Shown: in pieces, positions 1 to 10,178 of the stretch | Layout: each line of letters starts with the position of its first letter | Numbering within the stretch: position 1 is the stretch's first letter | NCBI GenBank assembly: GCA_009844085.1 | Contig: VYCF01000073.1 | Coordinates: 1-64,000, forward strand | Source: Gammaproteobacteria bacterium | GTDB taxonomy: Bacteria; Pseudomonadota; Gammaproteobacteria; Pseudomonadales; Pseudohongiellaceae | Length of the DNA stretch: 64,000 nucleotides | Reading direction: 5' to 3' | Notes under the pieces: model-generated | Database searches by the model: none | What the model was told of the DNA's origin: nothing | Seen by the model: only the letters and a program-made list of their open reading frames with translations | Translations under genes and position numbers: made by a program

Positions 1-36
1 CCGCCGGCGACTCACATGGTGCGGAACCAACCCTCC

Positions 37-151
37 GTCATTCTGCGCGTAGCGAAGCGGAGTGACTCAGGGCATCCATGCCCTTCGCCCCTGCGGGGCA
101 GCGCTGCGCGCCGTCCAAAATGGCAATCCTGCCATTTTGTCGCAGAATCTC
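37..151. repeat. REP-like palindromic repeat, interrupted by a 77-bp segment
   Basis: Bases 37-63 and 141-151 together are identical to the uninterrupted 38-bp repeat at 50645-50682. Bases 64-140 are therefore extra sequence placed inside the palindrome. The element lies just downstream of the tgt stop codon (minus strand), as the other copies lie next to stop codons of minus-strand genes. No target-site duplication is evident. The extra segment contains three small hairpins of its own. Confidence 0.75.
64..140 (-). other. Hairpin-rich segment with two GGA-loop hairpins
   Basis: Read on the minus strand, this segment has a perfect 10-bp stem (139-130 with 125-116) capped by the loop GGAT. 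It also has a second hairpin at 83-70 (stem GGGC/GCCC, loop ATGGAT). A GCCCC/GGGGC hairpin lies between them (87-99). There is no T-run suited to an intrinsic terminator. The segment would lie in the 3' untranslated part of a prfC-tgt transcript. The loop motif recurs at 10436-10494 and in the cores at 22039 and 22741. A structured RNA role is inference. Confidence 0.5.
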
Positions 152-181
152 CATGGCAAAGCTGGGTCATTGTGCGGGAAT

Positions 182-1285
<1,104 letters not shown>

Positions 1286-2866
1286 TCAGTGCTCCCGGGT
1301 TTCCCGGAAATCGACGGCGGGCCATTTTTCCATCGCCAGGTTCAGGTTCACCTTGCTCGGCGCCAGGTAGGTCAGATAACCGCCCGCGTCGAGCGCCAGG
1401 TTGTCGTGGTACTTCCTGCGGAAATCTTCCAGTTCCTTCGCATCCCCGCAATCGACCCAGCGCGCGAGTTGCACGGTCACCGGCTCGTAGCCGCAATCGA
1501 CGCCGTATTCTTCTTTGAGCCGGTGCGTGACGACCTCGAATTGCAGGGCGCCGATGGCGCCGATCAGCAAGTCGTTGTTGCGCAGGGGCATGAAGACCTG
1601 CACCGAGCCTTCCTCGGCCAGTTGCGTGACGCCTTTCTGCAATTGCTTCCATTTCAGCGGGTCGCGCAGTTGTATGCGCCGGAACAGTTCCGGCGCGAAA
1701 TTCGGAATGCCGCGGAATTTCAGCTCTTCGCCGCTGCTGAAGGTATCGCCGACCTGAATCGTGCCATGATTGTGCAAGCCGATGATGTCGCCGGATACCG
1801 CCGCTTCCGCCAATTCCCGTTCGCCGGCGAGAAAAGTGACGGCATCGCTCACCCTCGTGGTCTTGCCGGTGCGGCAATGCCGCATTTTCATGCCCTGGCT
1901 GAATTCGCCGGAACAGATGCGCAGAAAGGCGACGCGGTCGCGATGTTTCGGGTCCATATTGGCCTGAATCTTGAAAACGAAGCCGCAGAAATTTTCCTCC
2001 AGGGCGGAGACTTCCCGGCTCTCCGCCGCGCGGCCACGTGGCGGCGGCGCCGCTTCAACGAAATCGTCGAGCAATTCGCGAACGCCGAAATTCGTCAGCG
2101 CGGCGCCGAAATACACGGGCGTCAGTTCGCCGGCGAGATAGGCTTCGCGGTCGAATTCCTCGCAGGCCCCGCGCACGAGTTCGATTTCCTCACAGGCCTG
2201 TTCGTACCAGTTGCCGAGCAATTGCCGCGCCTGCTCGCACTGCAGGCCCTCGATCCCGCCCGCATCGTCGGCTCGCTCCCTCAGCGCGCCCGGATATGGC
2301 TGCAGCGTGTCCGTCGCCAGATGGTACAGGCCCTTGAATTCCCTGCCCATGCCCAGGGGCCAGTTGATCGGCGCGCAGCGGATGCCGAGCACGTTTTCAA
2401 TCTCGTCGATCAGTTCCACCGGGTCGCGGATGTCGCGGTCGAGCTTGTTGACGAAGGTGAACAGCGGGGTGTCGCGCATGCGGCACACGTTCATCAGCTT
2501 GATCGTGCGTTCTTCCACGCCCTTGGCGCCGTCGACCACCATCAGCGCCGAATCCACGGCGGTCAGTACGCGATAGGTGTCTTCGGAGAAATCCTCGTGG
2601 CCGGGGGTGTCGAGCAAATTGACGATGCGCTCCTTCCAGGGAAACTGCATGACCGAAGAAGTGACCGAGATTCCCCGCTCCTGTTCCATGCTCATCCAGT
2701 CGGAAGCGGCCATCCGGCCGGATTTGCGGCCCTTGACGGTCCCCGCGGCCTGGATGCGGCCGCCGAGCAGCAGCAACTTTTCGGTGATCGTGGTCTTTCC
2801 CGCATCGGGGTGCGAAATGATTGCGAGTACGCGCCGCCGCTTGATTTTGTCGCGCAGGGTTTCCAT
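1286..2866 (-). CDS. prfC: Peptide chain release factor 3 (RF3)
   Basis: 526-residue translational GTPase that recycles RF1/RF2 from the ribosome after peptide release. The P-loop [10 protein letters not shown] sits at about residues 17-26, the G3 motif is DTPGHEDF, and the G4 motif is NKLDRD. Elongation-factor-like domains II and III follow, and the length equals that of E. coli RF3 within a few residues. It starts with [12 protein letters not shown]. It is the upstream gene of a two-gene minus-strand unit with tgt. A long open frame on the opposite strand (about 707-2890) is a codon-bias shadow. Confidence 0.97.
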   Translation of the reverse strand: METLRDKIKRRRVLAIISHPDAGKTTITEKLLLLGGRIQAAGTVKGRKSGRMAASDWMSMEQERGISVTSSVMQFPWKERIVNLLDTPGHEDFSEDTYRVLTAVDSALMVVDGAKGVEERTIKLMNVCRMRDTPLFTFVNKLDRDIRDPVELIDEIENVLGIRCAPINWPLGMGREFKGLYHLATDTLQPYPGALRERADDAGGIEGLQCEQARQLLGNWYEQACEEIELVRGACEEFDREAYLAGELTPVYFGAALTNFGVRELLDDFVEAAPPPRGRAAESREVSALEENFCGFVFKIQANMDPKHRDRVAFLRICSGEFSQGMKMRHCRTGKTTRVSDAVTFLAGERELAEAAVSGDIIGLHNHGTIQVGDTFSSGEELKFRGIPNFAPELFRRIQLRDPLKWKQLQKGVTQLAEEGSVQVFMPLRNNDLLIGAIGALQFEVVTHRLKEEYGVDCGYEPVTVQLARWVDCGDAKELEDFRRKYHDNLALDAGGYLTYLAPSKVNLNLAMEKWPAVDFRETREH

Positions 2867-2964
2867 ATGCGGGTGGGGACTGGATCGTGAGGCGCGAGAT
2901 TATAGCAGTGTGGTGGGTGGAGCCTGTTAGAATCTTTGGCTTTTGCGAAAGAAGGCGGAAGGCG

Positions 2965-4125
2965 ATGGATTTTTCCTTGAATGCGGAACAGTTGGCGTTG
3001 CAGGAATCGGTGCGGCGGTTTGCGCGGGGGGAGTTGCCTGAGATTGCGGCGGAGATTGAGCGTAGCGATGAGCCGCCGGGGATCGAGTTGCGCAGGCGGT
3101 TTGCCGAACTTGGTTATCTTGGCGTGAACCTCGGGAAGGAATATGGGGGCGGCGGGCTGAGTCATCTTGACGCCGTGCTGGTGCTGGAGGAGATTGCCAG
3201 TGTATCTATTGCAGTTGCCTTCCCGATCTTTGAATCCTGTTTTGGGCCGACGCTTGCCATTGCGCATTTCGGGAGTGAGGAAATGCGGCGGCAGGTGCTG
3301 CCGCGGGTTTGTTCGGGGGAGATCGTCGTTGCGGTTTCCATGTCCGAGCCCGATGCCGGCTCGGCGCTCACCGATCTGAACACGCGGCTGCGCGAAAAGG
3401 ACGGGAAGTTGCTTCTCAGCGGCACGAAACGCTGGTGTTCGGGGGCCGGGCATGCCGATGTTTACCTTGTCTATTGCCGCATGTCCGACGAACCCGGCGC
3501 TCGCGGTATCGGTGCGATTCTGGTGCGCAAGGGCGCGACCGGGTTCGGTTTCGGCAAGCGCGACCACCATCTCGGCTTTCGCGGCGTATATAGCGCGGAC
3601 ATGCATTTCGACGAGGTCGTGATCGACCCGGCCGACGTGCTGGTTCCCGCCGGCGGCTTCCGGCGCCTCATGGAAGCCTTTGATCTCGAACGCTGCGGCA
3701 ATACGACTATGTCGCTCGCCGTGGCGCAATCGGCCTTCGACTATGTGCTCGATTACTGCCAGCAGCGCGAACAGTTCGGCAAGCCGCTGGTCGACTTCCA
3801 GGCGGTGCAGATCCATCTCGCGGAAATGAAGATGAAGCTCGATGCCGCGCGCCTGCTGCTCTATCGCGCCGTCACCGGCGCCGAAAGCAAGCTGCCGTCA
3901 CTGGCCGACAGTTCCATCGCCAAATGCTTCGCCAACGAGGCCGTGCGGGAAGTAACGGGCAAGGCGATGCAATTGATGGGAGGCTACGGCTATTCGCGGG
4001 AGTTTCCCATCGAACAGAAATTGCGCGACGGCTGGGGCTGGGGCATCGCGGGCGGCGCCATCGATATCCAGAAAATAAACATCGCATCCGCCCTGGTGGG
4101 ACGCCGTTTCAACCAGCGAAGCTGA
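2965..4125 (+). CDS. Acyl-CoA dehydrogenase family protein
   Basis: 386-residue flavoprotein of the acyl-CoA dehydrogenase superfamily, expected to oxidise an acyl-CoA at the alpha-beta bond and pass electrons to ETF. The ATG at 2965 is preceded by a purine-rich AAGGCGGAAGG stretch and gives the usual N-terminus MDFSLNAEQLALQES. An upstream in-frame ATG at 2887 would add 26 atypical residues. The flavin/substrate motif SMSEPDAGSALTDLN and the C-terminal QFGKPLVDFQAVQ signature are present. Where most members have the catalytic glutamate (IYEGTSEIQ), this protein reads IAGGAIDIQ, so the usual base is missing at that place. Substrate is unknown. It is a single gene facing a convergent neighbour 11 bp away. 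Confidence 0.9.
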   Translation: MDFSLNAEQLALQESVRRFARGELPEIAAEIERSDEPPGIELRRRFAELGYLGVNLGKEYGGGGLSHLDAVLVLEEIASVSIAVAFPIFESCFGPTLAIAHFGSEEMRRQVLPRVCSGEIVVAVSMSEPDAGSALTDLNTRLREKDGKLLLSGTKRWCSGAGHADVYLVYCRMSDEPGARGIGAILVRKGATGFGFGKRDHHLGFRGVYSADMHFDEVVIDPADVLVPAGGFRRLMEAFDLERCGNTTMSLAVAQSAFDYVLDYCQQREQFGKPLVDFQAVQIHLAEMKMKLDAARLLLYRAVTGAESKLPSLADSSIAKCFANEAVREVTGKAMQLMGGYGYSREFPIEQKLRDGWGWGIAGGAIDIQKINIASALVGRRFNQRS

Positions 4126-4136
4126 AAGCGGGAAAA

Positions 4137-4811
4137 TCAGTGAATCGTGGCGGATTCCGGCCGCGCTTCCGTCTGGGCGAACGAGGGATGCAGCAGATCC
4201 ATGCGGTCCACCACGAGCAGATCGTTCCGGCACAGGCTTTCCTCGCCCTCCCCGCCTTCGACCGGCAGATCGTCGAGCAGTACGCAGGCGACTTCCTCCT
4301 CGGCGACTTCGACGACGACGCAGGACTTGAAGCCGCTGACGGTGTTGAGCGAGGCTGGACTGCCGACCACGGCATCGAAGCGCGGAAACTCCCCGGTAGC
4401 GTCCTTGAGCACGCCGATAGGCAGGTAAGGGAATCCGAATCCCGCGGCGGCGACGATGTGTATGATTTCGATGACTTCAGGATCGGTCAGGTCCAGGCGC
4501 ACGGTATCGGGCTGGTCGGTGATGCGGCCGATCTTGCGCTGATTGATCAGGCGCAGGAACAGATCGAGATCGTTCTGGTTCCATTCCAGAATCTCTTCGT
4601 TGCCTGAGACGTCCGGGTCGGCGGTGAGTCTGAGGATGCCCGTTTCTATGGTGAGATCGAAGGATTCGGAATCATCGGGGCCGGGCACTACCATGGCGAC
4701 CGAATACGATCCCTTGTCCTCGTTCGCGCAAAGTCGCCACAGGAAAGGCACTTCTCCTGTCAGTTCGATCATTGGCGGCCTTTTGATGACGGGGAGGCGT
4801 AAAGATACCAC
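4137..4811 (-). CDS. Uncharacterised protein, 211-224 residues
   Basis: I do not recognise this protein. It has no signal peptide, membrane segment or familiar catalytic motif. It is acidic, with short beta-prone stretches, and reads like a soluble cytoplasmic protein. The listed start is a GTG (4811) with AGGGA about nine bases upstream. An internal ATG at 4772 (MIELTGEVPFLW) gives a more natural N-terminus but a weaker ribosome site, so the start is uncertain. It converges on the acyl-CoA dehydrogenase gene and is followed upstream by an AT-rich gap. Normal codon use and no overlap with other genes support a real gene. Confidence 0.7.
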   Translation of the reverse strand: MVSLRLPVIKRPPMIELTGEVPFLWRLCANEDKGSYSVAMVVPGPDDSESFDLTIETGILRLTADPDVSGNEEILEWNQNDLDLFLRLINQRKIGRITDQPDTVRLDLTDPEVIEIIHIVAAAGFGFPYLPIGVLKDATGEFPRFDAVVGSPASLNTVSGFKSCVVVEVAEEEVACVLLDDLPVEGGEGEESLCRNDLLVVDRMDLLHPSFAQTEARPESATIH

Positions 4812-5234
4812 AAAACGTCCCTGGCCCGCTTTAGCGCCTCGTCCGCCGCTGGTCAGGCGAGCCCTGAAACACTATAGTTAAGCCGCCGTTCGACCCGGAC
4901 CTTATTCACAGAATCTGTGGATAACTCGGTGAATAATTTCAGGCGGCAGGCCGGGAATGCTGTAGGCATGGGAATTCGCATGAAATTGCTCAAAATTTGA
5001 CCAACATGAAATGTTCATGTTTTTCAATAAGTTAGACCTTATAAACCGATCAAGAAAAAAAATGAAACTGCTATTGTTAGCGTTTTGTGACCGGCACATA
5101 AATTTTGTGCATAAATTTCCGGCTTTGAGCGAACTTGCCGATTAGCAGCAATTGTTGCTTCCTGTTTTTATTGGCATTTTCCAGACATAACGAACCGATC
5201 GTTCTAGCAGTAATACCGGAATACGACGAACCTC
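4812..5234. other. Long AT-rich intergenic region upstream of hisC
   Basis: This 423-bp gap holds no gene I can support. From about 4900 it is strikingly AT-rich compared with the rest of the window. It contains a perfect 8-bp inverted repeat (AACATGAA at 5003-5010, TTCATGTT at 5014-5021, loop ATG) and a second palindrome GCACA/TGTGC (5094-5098, 5106-5110). Both could be operator sites or transcript hairpins for the divergent genes on either side. A 65-codon open frame on the minus strand (4902-5099) has no homology I recognise and I do not call it. Confidence 0.5.
5003..5021. promoter_or_regulatory. Inverted repeat in AT-rich divergent gap
   Basis: A perfect 8-bp inverted repeat, AACATGAA-ATG-TTCATGTT, sits in the AT-rich divergent gap between the 4137-4811 gene (minus) and hisC (plus). 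Its size and position suit a dimeric regulator site. No regulator can be named from the sequence. Confidence 0.3.
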
Positions 5235-6308
5235 ATGTCATTTGAACGAAAAAACATCTCGCGAATGCAGGGCTACACGCCCGGCGAACAGCCGGATTCG
5301 CCGGAAATCGTCAAGCTTAATACCAACGAGAATCCCTACCCGCCGCCGACCGCCGTCATCGAAGCCCTGCGCGCCATCGAAGGCGCCGATCTGCGGCGTT
5401 ACCCCTCTCCCCTGGCCGACGATTTCCGCACCCTTGCCGGACTGATCCACGGCGTCGACCCCGAGAGCATTCTCGCCGTAAACGGCGGCGACGAACTCCT
5501 GCGCCTGCTGCTCACCACCTTCGTCGAACCCAGCGAAACGCTGGCGGTAATGCAGCCGAGTTATTCGCTCTATCCCGTACTCGCCGAGGTCGCCGGCTGC
5601 AAGCTGCTGGAAATACCCCTGAACGGCGCCTGGGAGATGCCGGACGACATGCCGGCCATATTGCGCGAACAAGCCGTGAAAATGCTCATTCTCGTCAATC
5701 CGCACGCGCCGACCGGCGGCTTGCTGCCGGCGGACTATCTGCGCGGTCTGGCGCGGGAATTCAAAGGCATTCTGGTGCTCGACGAAGCCTATGCCGATTT
5801 CATCGACCCCGAACTCGCATACGACTCGATCCCGCTCGTGTGCGAACTCGGCAACGTGTTGATCCTGCGCACCTTGAGCAAGGGATATTCTCTCGCCGGA
5901 TTGCGCTTCGGCTACGGCATCGGCCCAACCGGCCTGATCCATCCGATGGCCACCAAGACCAGGGACAGCTATAACACCGACCATATCTCCCAGAAGCTGG
6001 CCAGGGCGGCGCTGGAATCGCGGGACGAAGCCGCGAAGACCTGGGAGCGGGTCCGGCGATCCCGCGAATGGCTGCGCGGCGAACTCGCCGGATTGGGTAT
6101 CGATACCCTGCCCAGCCAGAGCAACTTCCTGCTGGCCGAGATTTCCGCCGCCATCGATACGGCTGATCTTTACCTGGCCCTGAAGGAGCGCGGAGTCCTC
6201 GTGCGCCATTTCGACCAACCCCGGCTCGACAACCGGCTGCGGATCACCGTCGGCAGCGAAACCGACAACGAAATCCTCATCGAAAAACTGCGGGACATCC
6301 TGCAATGA
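5235..6308 (+). CDS. hisC: Histidinol-phosphate aminotransferase
   Basis: 357-residue PLP-dependent class I/II aminotransferase that converts imidazole-acetol phosphate to histidinol phosphate in histidine synthesis. The N-terminus has the family's NTNENPYPPP motif. The PLP lysine lies in TLSKGYSLAGLRFGYG, and the length is typical. It is not embedded in a his operon here. Such isolated hisC copies also serve in aromatic amino-acid transamination, so substrate preference is not certain. Its last four bases overlap the start of a small membrane-protein gene (ATGA), implying translational coupling. Confidence 0.93.
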   Translation: MSFERKNISRMQGYTPGEQPDSPEIVKLNTNENPYPPPTAVIEALRAIEGADLRRYPSPLADDFRTLAGLIHGVDPESILAVNGGDELLRLLLTTFVEPSETLAVMQPSYSLYPVLAEVAGCKLLEIPLNGAWEMPDDMPAILREQAVKMLILVNPHAPTGGLLPADYLRGLAREFKGILVLDEAYADFIDPELAYDSIPLVCELGNVLILRTLSKGYSLAGLRFGYGIGPTGLIHPMATKTRDSYNTDHISQKLARAALESRDEAAKTWERVRRSREWLRGELAGLGIDTLPSQSNFLLAEISAAIDTADLYLALKERGVLVRHFDQPRLDNRLRITVGSETDNEILIEKLRDILQ

Positions 6309-6550
6309 TCTTCTCGCTGCTCAAGATCAACAAGAAGATTTCCGCCGCTCTTGCCGGCATAGCCATCGGCGCCGCGAGCCTGTGGGGCCTGTCGATGTGG
6401 CAGGACATTTCCACCGGCGAATTGCTGCGCCTTCTGCTCGCCGTACTCGTCATGCTCGCCGTACTCGCCCTCGTCGCGTTCTGCGCCGTGGCCTTGTGCA
6501 AGTTGCTGATCGCCGCTGCGATAAGCCTCGTCAGGCGTCTGCGGTCCTGA
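6305..6550 (+). CDS. Small membrane protein, 81 residues
   Basis: It has two predicted transmembrane helices, roughly residues 12-30 and 39-70. A basic N-terminus (LLKINKKI) and a basic C-terminus (LVRRLRS) suggest both ends face the cytoplasm. The start ATG overlaps the hisC stop codon in an ATGA junction, a strong sign of coupled translation. I do not recognise the family. It ends 3 bp before the convergent gene at 6554. Confidence 0.65.
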   Translation: MIFSLLKINKKISAALAGIAIGAASLWGLSMWQDISTGELLRLLLAVLVMLAVLALVAFCAVALCKLLIAAAISLVRRLRS

Positions 6551-6553
6551 AAG

Positions 6554-7273
6554 TCAGCGCAGCCGGGCCCGCAAGCGCTGCAGATCCCGCCAGCAGTACT
6601 TTTTCAGGTCCGGGAAGGCAAGCATTTCGCGCAGTCCGCGAGTCACCGTGACGCGCAGGGAGACCCCGCCGAACCTGGTAGTGAAGTCCGCGACTGACGC
6701 GGAAACATCGGGAAAGAACTCGTTGCCGTTAAACGCGAAAACCAGCAGGTTCCCGCAGCCGTCGCGCTTGCAAAGATCTGCCAGCAAGCCGCCCCGCCCC
6801 GCGTTCGCATCCAGGGACTCGCGATTCAAATGCGCAGGTTCACCCGCGGCGGCGGCGTCAAGCGTCTTTCCCAGCGCTTTCAGAATATTCGCCAGCAGAT
6901 TGCGGCATTCCGCGGCGTCCGCGCCTTGCCATCCGTCTTCCGTGAGCAGGGCCAGCGAATCGTCGACGCGCAGATAATGCAGCGGCTTGCGCACGACGGC
7001 AGCCGCGGGCGCGGACGCGGACGCCGGTTCCGACACTGGAGCAGGCTCCGGCTCCACAGCCGTTGCACGTTCCGGCTCCACCGGCGCGGCCACGCTTTTC
7101 CGCGAGCCCGCTGCCTGCTTTTCCGCACCGGCTTCGAACAGATCCGGATACTCCGGCGATGGCCTCGCGTTTTCGAACGCCACCCGTGCATACCAGGGCT
7201 GAATGCCCATCAGTGCCAGGTATTCCCGCCGCCGATTCTCTTTCCCGGTTCCCGCTGTTTCTTTAGAGTCCAT
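6554..7273 (-). CDS. Candidate HolD-like (DNA polymerase III psi) protein
   Basis: 239 residues in three parts. The N-terminal segment includes REYLALMGIQPWYAR, which resembles the clamp-loader-binding N-terminus of E. coli HolD (LGITQW). The middle, about residues 45-95, is low-complexity and rich in Ala, Pro and Glu. The C-terminal half of about 140 residues ends in a motif like the psi C-terminus (LREMLAFPDLKKYCWRDLQ). Together these suggest a diverged psi subunit linking the DnaX clamp loader to chi/SSB. This is inference from short motifs. The usual neighbour rimI is absent. The sequence starts 108 bp from the divergent gene at 7382. Confidence 0.55.
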   Translation of the reverse strand: MDSKETAGTGKENRRREYLALMGIQPWYARVAFENARPSPEYPDLFEAGAEKQAAGSRKSVAAPVEPERATAVEPEPAPVSEPASASAPAAAVVRKPLHYLRVDDSLALLTEDGWQGADAAECRNLLANILKALGKTLDAAAAGEPAHLNRESLDANAGRGGLLADLCKRDGCGNLLVFAFNGNEFFPDVSASVADFTTRFGGVSLRVTVTRGLREMLAFPDLKKYCWRDLQRLRARLR

Positions 7274-7381
7274 GCCGGGAAATTACCCCTGCTCCACCGC
7301 TTTCGCAAGCGGTCCGGCCACAGTTTGAAGTTACCCTTCATTCATGCTTGAATCCGCACAAATTTTTGCCGGAGATCCGCC

Positions 7382-8377
7382 ATGCTTGCCGTCCGCTGTC
7401 ATTCGCATGGGCCACCCGAAAACCTCAGCCTGGACGATATCGACAAACCTTCGGCAGGCGAAAAGGAGGCTCTGGTAGAGATTTACGCCGCTTCGCTGAA
7501 CTTCCCCGACGGCTTGCAGATTCGCGGCAAGTATCAGTTTCAGCCGGACATGCCCTTCATACCCGGCTCGGAAGCCGCCGGTATCATCCGGGAAGTCAGC
7601 GCGGGCCTTGCGGGATTCCAGGCCGGCGATCGGGTCATGGCGACTCCCGGGCTCGGCGCCTTCGCCGAGTTCGCCGCGGTTCCGGCGCGAGGCCTGCGCA
7701 AGATTCCTGACAATATGGACTTCCCCACCGCCGCGGCCTTTCCCATGGTCTACACGACTTCGTATTACGCGCTGAAGCAGCGCGCGCAATTGCAGTCCGG
7801 CGAAACCCTGCTCGTGCTCGGCGCCGGCGGCGGCGTGGGCATGGCGGCGGTGGAACTCGGCAAGATCATGGGCGCCAGGGTGATCGCCGCTGCCGGCTCG
7901 GAGGAAAAACTAGCCTTCGCGCAAAAGCTGGGCGCCGATGAACTGGTCAACTATGGTGACGGCTGTGGCGACGGCGAATTCAAGGAGAAAGTCAAGGAAC
8001 TGACCGGCGGCGCGGGAGCGGACGTCATCTACGATCCGGTCGGCGGCGACTTGTTCGACCAATGTTGCCGCTGCATCAACTGGAACGGTCGCCTGCTCGT
8101 GATCGGCTTCACCAGCGGCCGGATTCCCGCCTACAAGGCCAACCTGGCCCTGCTCAAGGGTTCGTCGATGGTCGGCGTTTTCCTCGGGCGTTTCCGCCAG
8201 GAAGAGCCCGAAACCTACGAACGGAACTTCCGCGAACTGCTCGACATGTACGGGCAAGGCAAGATCAAGCCACTGATCACCCAGCGCTACCCGCTTCGGG
8301 ATTACGTCTCGGCATTCAACGTGTTCACCGAACGCCGCGCGCTCGGCAAGGTGATTCTCGAAATGAAGAGCGAATGA
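7382..8377 (+). CDS. NAD(P)H:quinone oxidoreductase family protein
   Basis: 331-residue medium-chain reductase of the zinc-free quinone oxidoreductase/enoyl reductase group. The N-terminal GroES-like domain includes LNFPDGLQIRGKYQ. The Rossmann motif is VLGAGGGVGMAAVELGK. The zinc-binding residues of true alcohol dehydrogenases are absent. The C-terminus ends with the typical LGKVILEM. It lies 6 bp upstream of an acyl-CoA ligase gene on the same strand, so the two are likely one operon. NADPH-dependent reduction of an enone or quinone is the family role; the real substrate is unknown. Confidence 0.88.
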   Translation: MLAVRCHSHGPPENLSLDDIDKPSAGEKEALVEIYAASLNFPDGLQIRGKYQFQPDMPFIPGSEAAGIIREVSAGLAGFQAGDRVMATPGLGAFAEFAAVPARGLRKIPDNMDFPTAAAFPMVYTTSYYALKQRAQLQSGETLLVLGAGGGVGMAAVELGKIMGARVIAAAGSEEKLAFAQKLGADELVNYGDGCGDGEFKEKVKELTGGAGADVIYDPVGGDLFDQCCRCINWNGRLLVIGFTSGRIPAYKANLALLKGSSMVGVFLGRFRQEEPETYERNFRELLDMYGQGKIKPLITQRYPLRDYVSAFNVFTERRALGKVILEMKSE

Positions 8378-8383
8378 AGCGCC

Positions 8384-10108
8384 ATGCTGACCGACCGGGA
8401 AATCGCCGCCGACCTTGAAAAACTGAAGGAAATCGCCGCGGGCATGCTAGCGCCCGAGTCGCCGTTCGCAATTGAAACGAAGGAAATCGACGGTGTCGAA
8501 TTGCGTGTTTTCCGCAAGGCGCCGCGCAATCTCGGCGAAATATACGATTTGAGCCGCCAGGCGGCCGACGAGACCTTTCTCGTCTATCTGGACGAGCGCT
8601 ACACCTTCGCCGAAACCTTCGACATGGCGCGCCGGCTGGCGCGGGCGTTGCGCGAGGAATACCGGGTGGGCAAGGGCGACCGGGTCGCGATCTGCGCCCG
8701 CAATTCCCCGGAATGGTGCCTGGCCTACATGGCGACGACCATGATCGGGGCGATCACGGCGCCGCTGAATTCATGGTCCACGGCGCGGGAGCTGGAATTC
8801 CTCATCGCCGACAGCGGCAGCAAGTTGATCTTCGTCGACCCGCCGCGGCTGAAATTGCTCGGCGAGGCCGCCGCGAATCTCGACCTCATCATGATCAAGT
8901 CCGAAGACGGCGGCGAACTGCCCGAAAGCTCTTGTGAGACCCGGGAGTTGCTCCGGCGTTACGAGCCGCTCAGTGACACGGAGTTGCGCGAATTCGACGT
9001 GCAGCCGGAGGACGACGCCACGCTCATGTACACGTCGGGCTCGACGGGCAACCCCAAGGGCGTGCTTTCGAGCCATCGCGCCGTGATCAGCGCGCTTTAC
9101 ACCTGGATGTTCGTGCGCGGGGCCAACGAAACCCTCTACACCGAACTGGCCAGGGAGAATTGGCAGCCCGCCATCCTCGCCAACGTTCCCCTGTTTCACG
9201 TGACCGGCAGTCACGCCCAGTTCCTGATCAGTTTCGTCTCTCCGCGCAAGTTCGTGATGATGTACAAATGGGACCCGGAAATGGCCCTGCAATTGATCGA
9301 GCGGGAGCGCATTTCGATATTTCACGGCGTGCCGACCATGACTTGGGAAATCATGGTGTCGGAAAACTTCGAACGCACGGACCTGAGCAGTCTGCGCGGC
9401 GTGCAAAGCGGCGGCGCGCCGCGGCCGCCGGAACATCTGGCGATGATGCTGGAGAAGTTTCCGCCCGAGGCGATTGCCGGACTTGGCTACGGCCTGACCG
9501 AAACCAACGCCATCGGCGCAATCATCAGCTACAAGTTCTACGCTTCCAGGCCCGAAAGCACCGGTCGTCCCACTCCGCCGGTCACCGATCTGCGCATCGT
9601 CGACGAGGAAGGCCGCGAACTCGGAACGAACGAGGTCGGCGAAATCTGCATCAAGGGTCCATCGGTCATGAAGGGCTACTGGAATCAGCCCGAGGCCACC
9701 GCCGAGGTCCTGCAGGACGGCTGGTTCCGCACCGGCGATATCGGCAGGCTCGATCCGCTGGGCTTTCTGGTCATCATGGACCGGGCCAAGGACATCGTCA
9801 TCCGCGGCGGCGAAAACATCGCCTGCATGGAAGTCGAATACGCCATCAGCGAACATCCCGCGGTGAACGAAGTCTCGGTGTACGGCATTCCCGACGACCG
9901 CCTCGGCGAAGTTCCCGCGGCCACCGTCATGCTCAAGCCGGACCGGGAACTCGACACGGCGCAACTGGGCGAATTCCTCGCCGAACGGCTCGCCGCATTC
10001 AAGATTCCGCGCGCTGTTCGCTTCCAGCACGAGCAATTGCCTCGCACCGGCACCGGCAAGATCGCCAAACGCGAATTGCGCCGGCTCGCAATTTCGTCGC
10101 CGAAATAG
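8384..10108 (+). CDS. AMP-dependent acyl-CoA synthetase/ligase
   Basis: 574-residue adenylate-forming enzyme (ANL superfamily) that activates a carboxylic acid as acyl-AMP and then acyl-CoA. The phosphate-binding loop is YTSGSTGNPKGVLSSH. The hinge motif RTGDIGRLD and the C-terminal catalytic lysine in GTGKIAKREL are intact. The C-terminal domain motif is VIRGGENIACMEVE. The N-terminus is cytosolic. It is probably co-transcribed with the preceding reductase (6-bp gap), which suggests a small catabolic unit. Chain length or aromatic preference cannot be told from sequence. Confidence 0.92.
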   Translation: MLTDREIAADLEKLKEIAAGMLAPESPFAIETKEIDGVELRVFRKAPRNLGEIYDLSRQAADETFLVYLDERYTFAETFDMARRLARALREEYRVGKGDRVAICARNSPEWCLAYMATTMIGAITAPLNSWSTARELEFLIADSGSKLIFVDPPRLKLLGEAAANLDLIMIKSEDGGELPESSCETRELLRRYEPLSDTELREFDVQPEDDATLMYTSGSTGNPKGVLSSHRAVISALYTWMFVRGANETLYTELARENWQPAILANVPLFHVTGSHAQFLISFVSPRKFVMMYKWDPEMALQLIERERISIFHGVPTMTWEIMVSENFERTDLSSLRGVQSGGAPRPPEHLAMMLEKFPPEAIAGLGYGLTETNAIGAIISYKFYASRPESTGRPTPPVTDLRIVDEEGRELGTNEVGEICIKGPSVMKGYWNQPEATAEVLQDGWFRTGDIGRLDPLGFLVIMDRAKDIVIRGGENIACMEVEYAISEHPAVNEVSVYGIPDDRLGEVPAATVMLKPDRELDTAQLGEFLAERLAAFKIPRAVRFQHEQLPRTGTGKIAKRELRRLAISSPK

Positions 10109-10178
10109 TTGATTTTTTTCCGCAACGGCACGATATAGGGGAAAGGAGAGCGATCCTGGGTGATTTGGGGGGCAAATC

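Noticed and set aside
116..139. Possible terminator for tgt
   Set aside because: A strong hairpin is present but no T-run follows on the minus strand.
4902..5099. 65-codon frame in the AT-rich gap
   Set aside because: No homology or ribosome site; the region looks regulatory.
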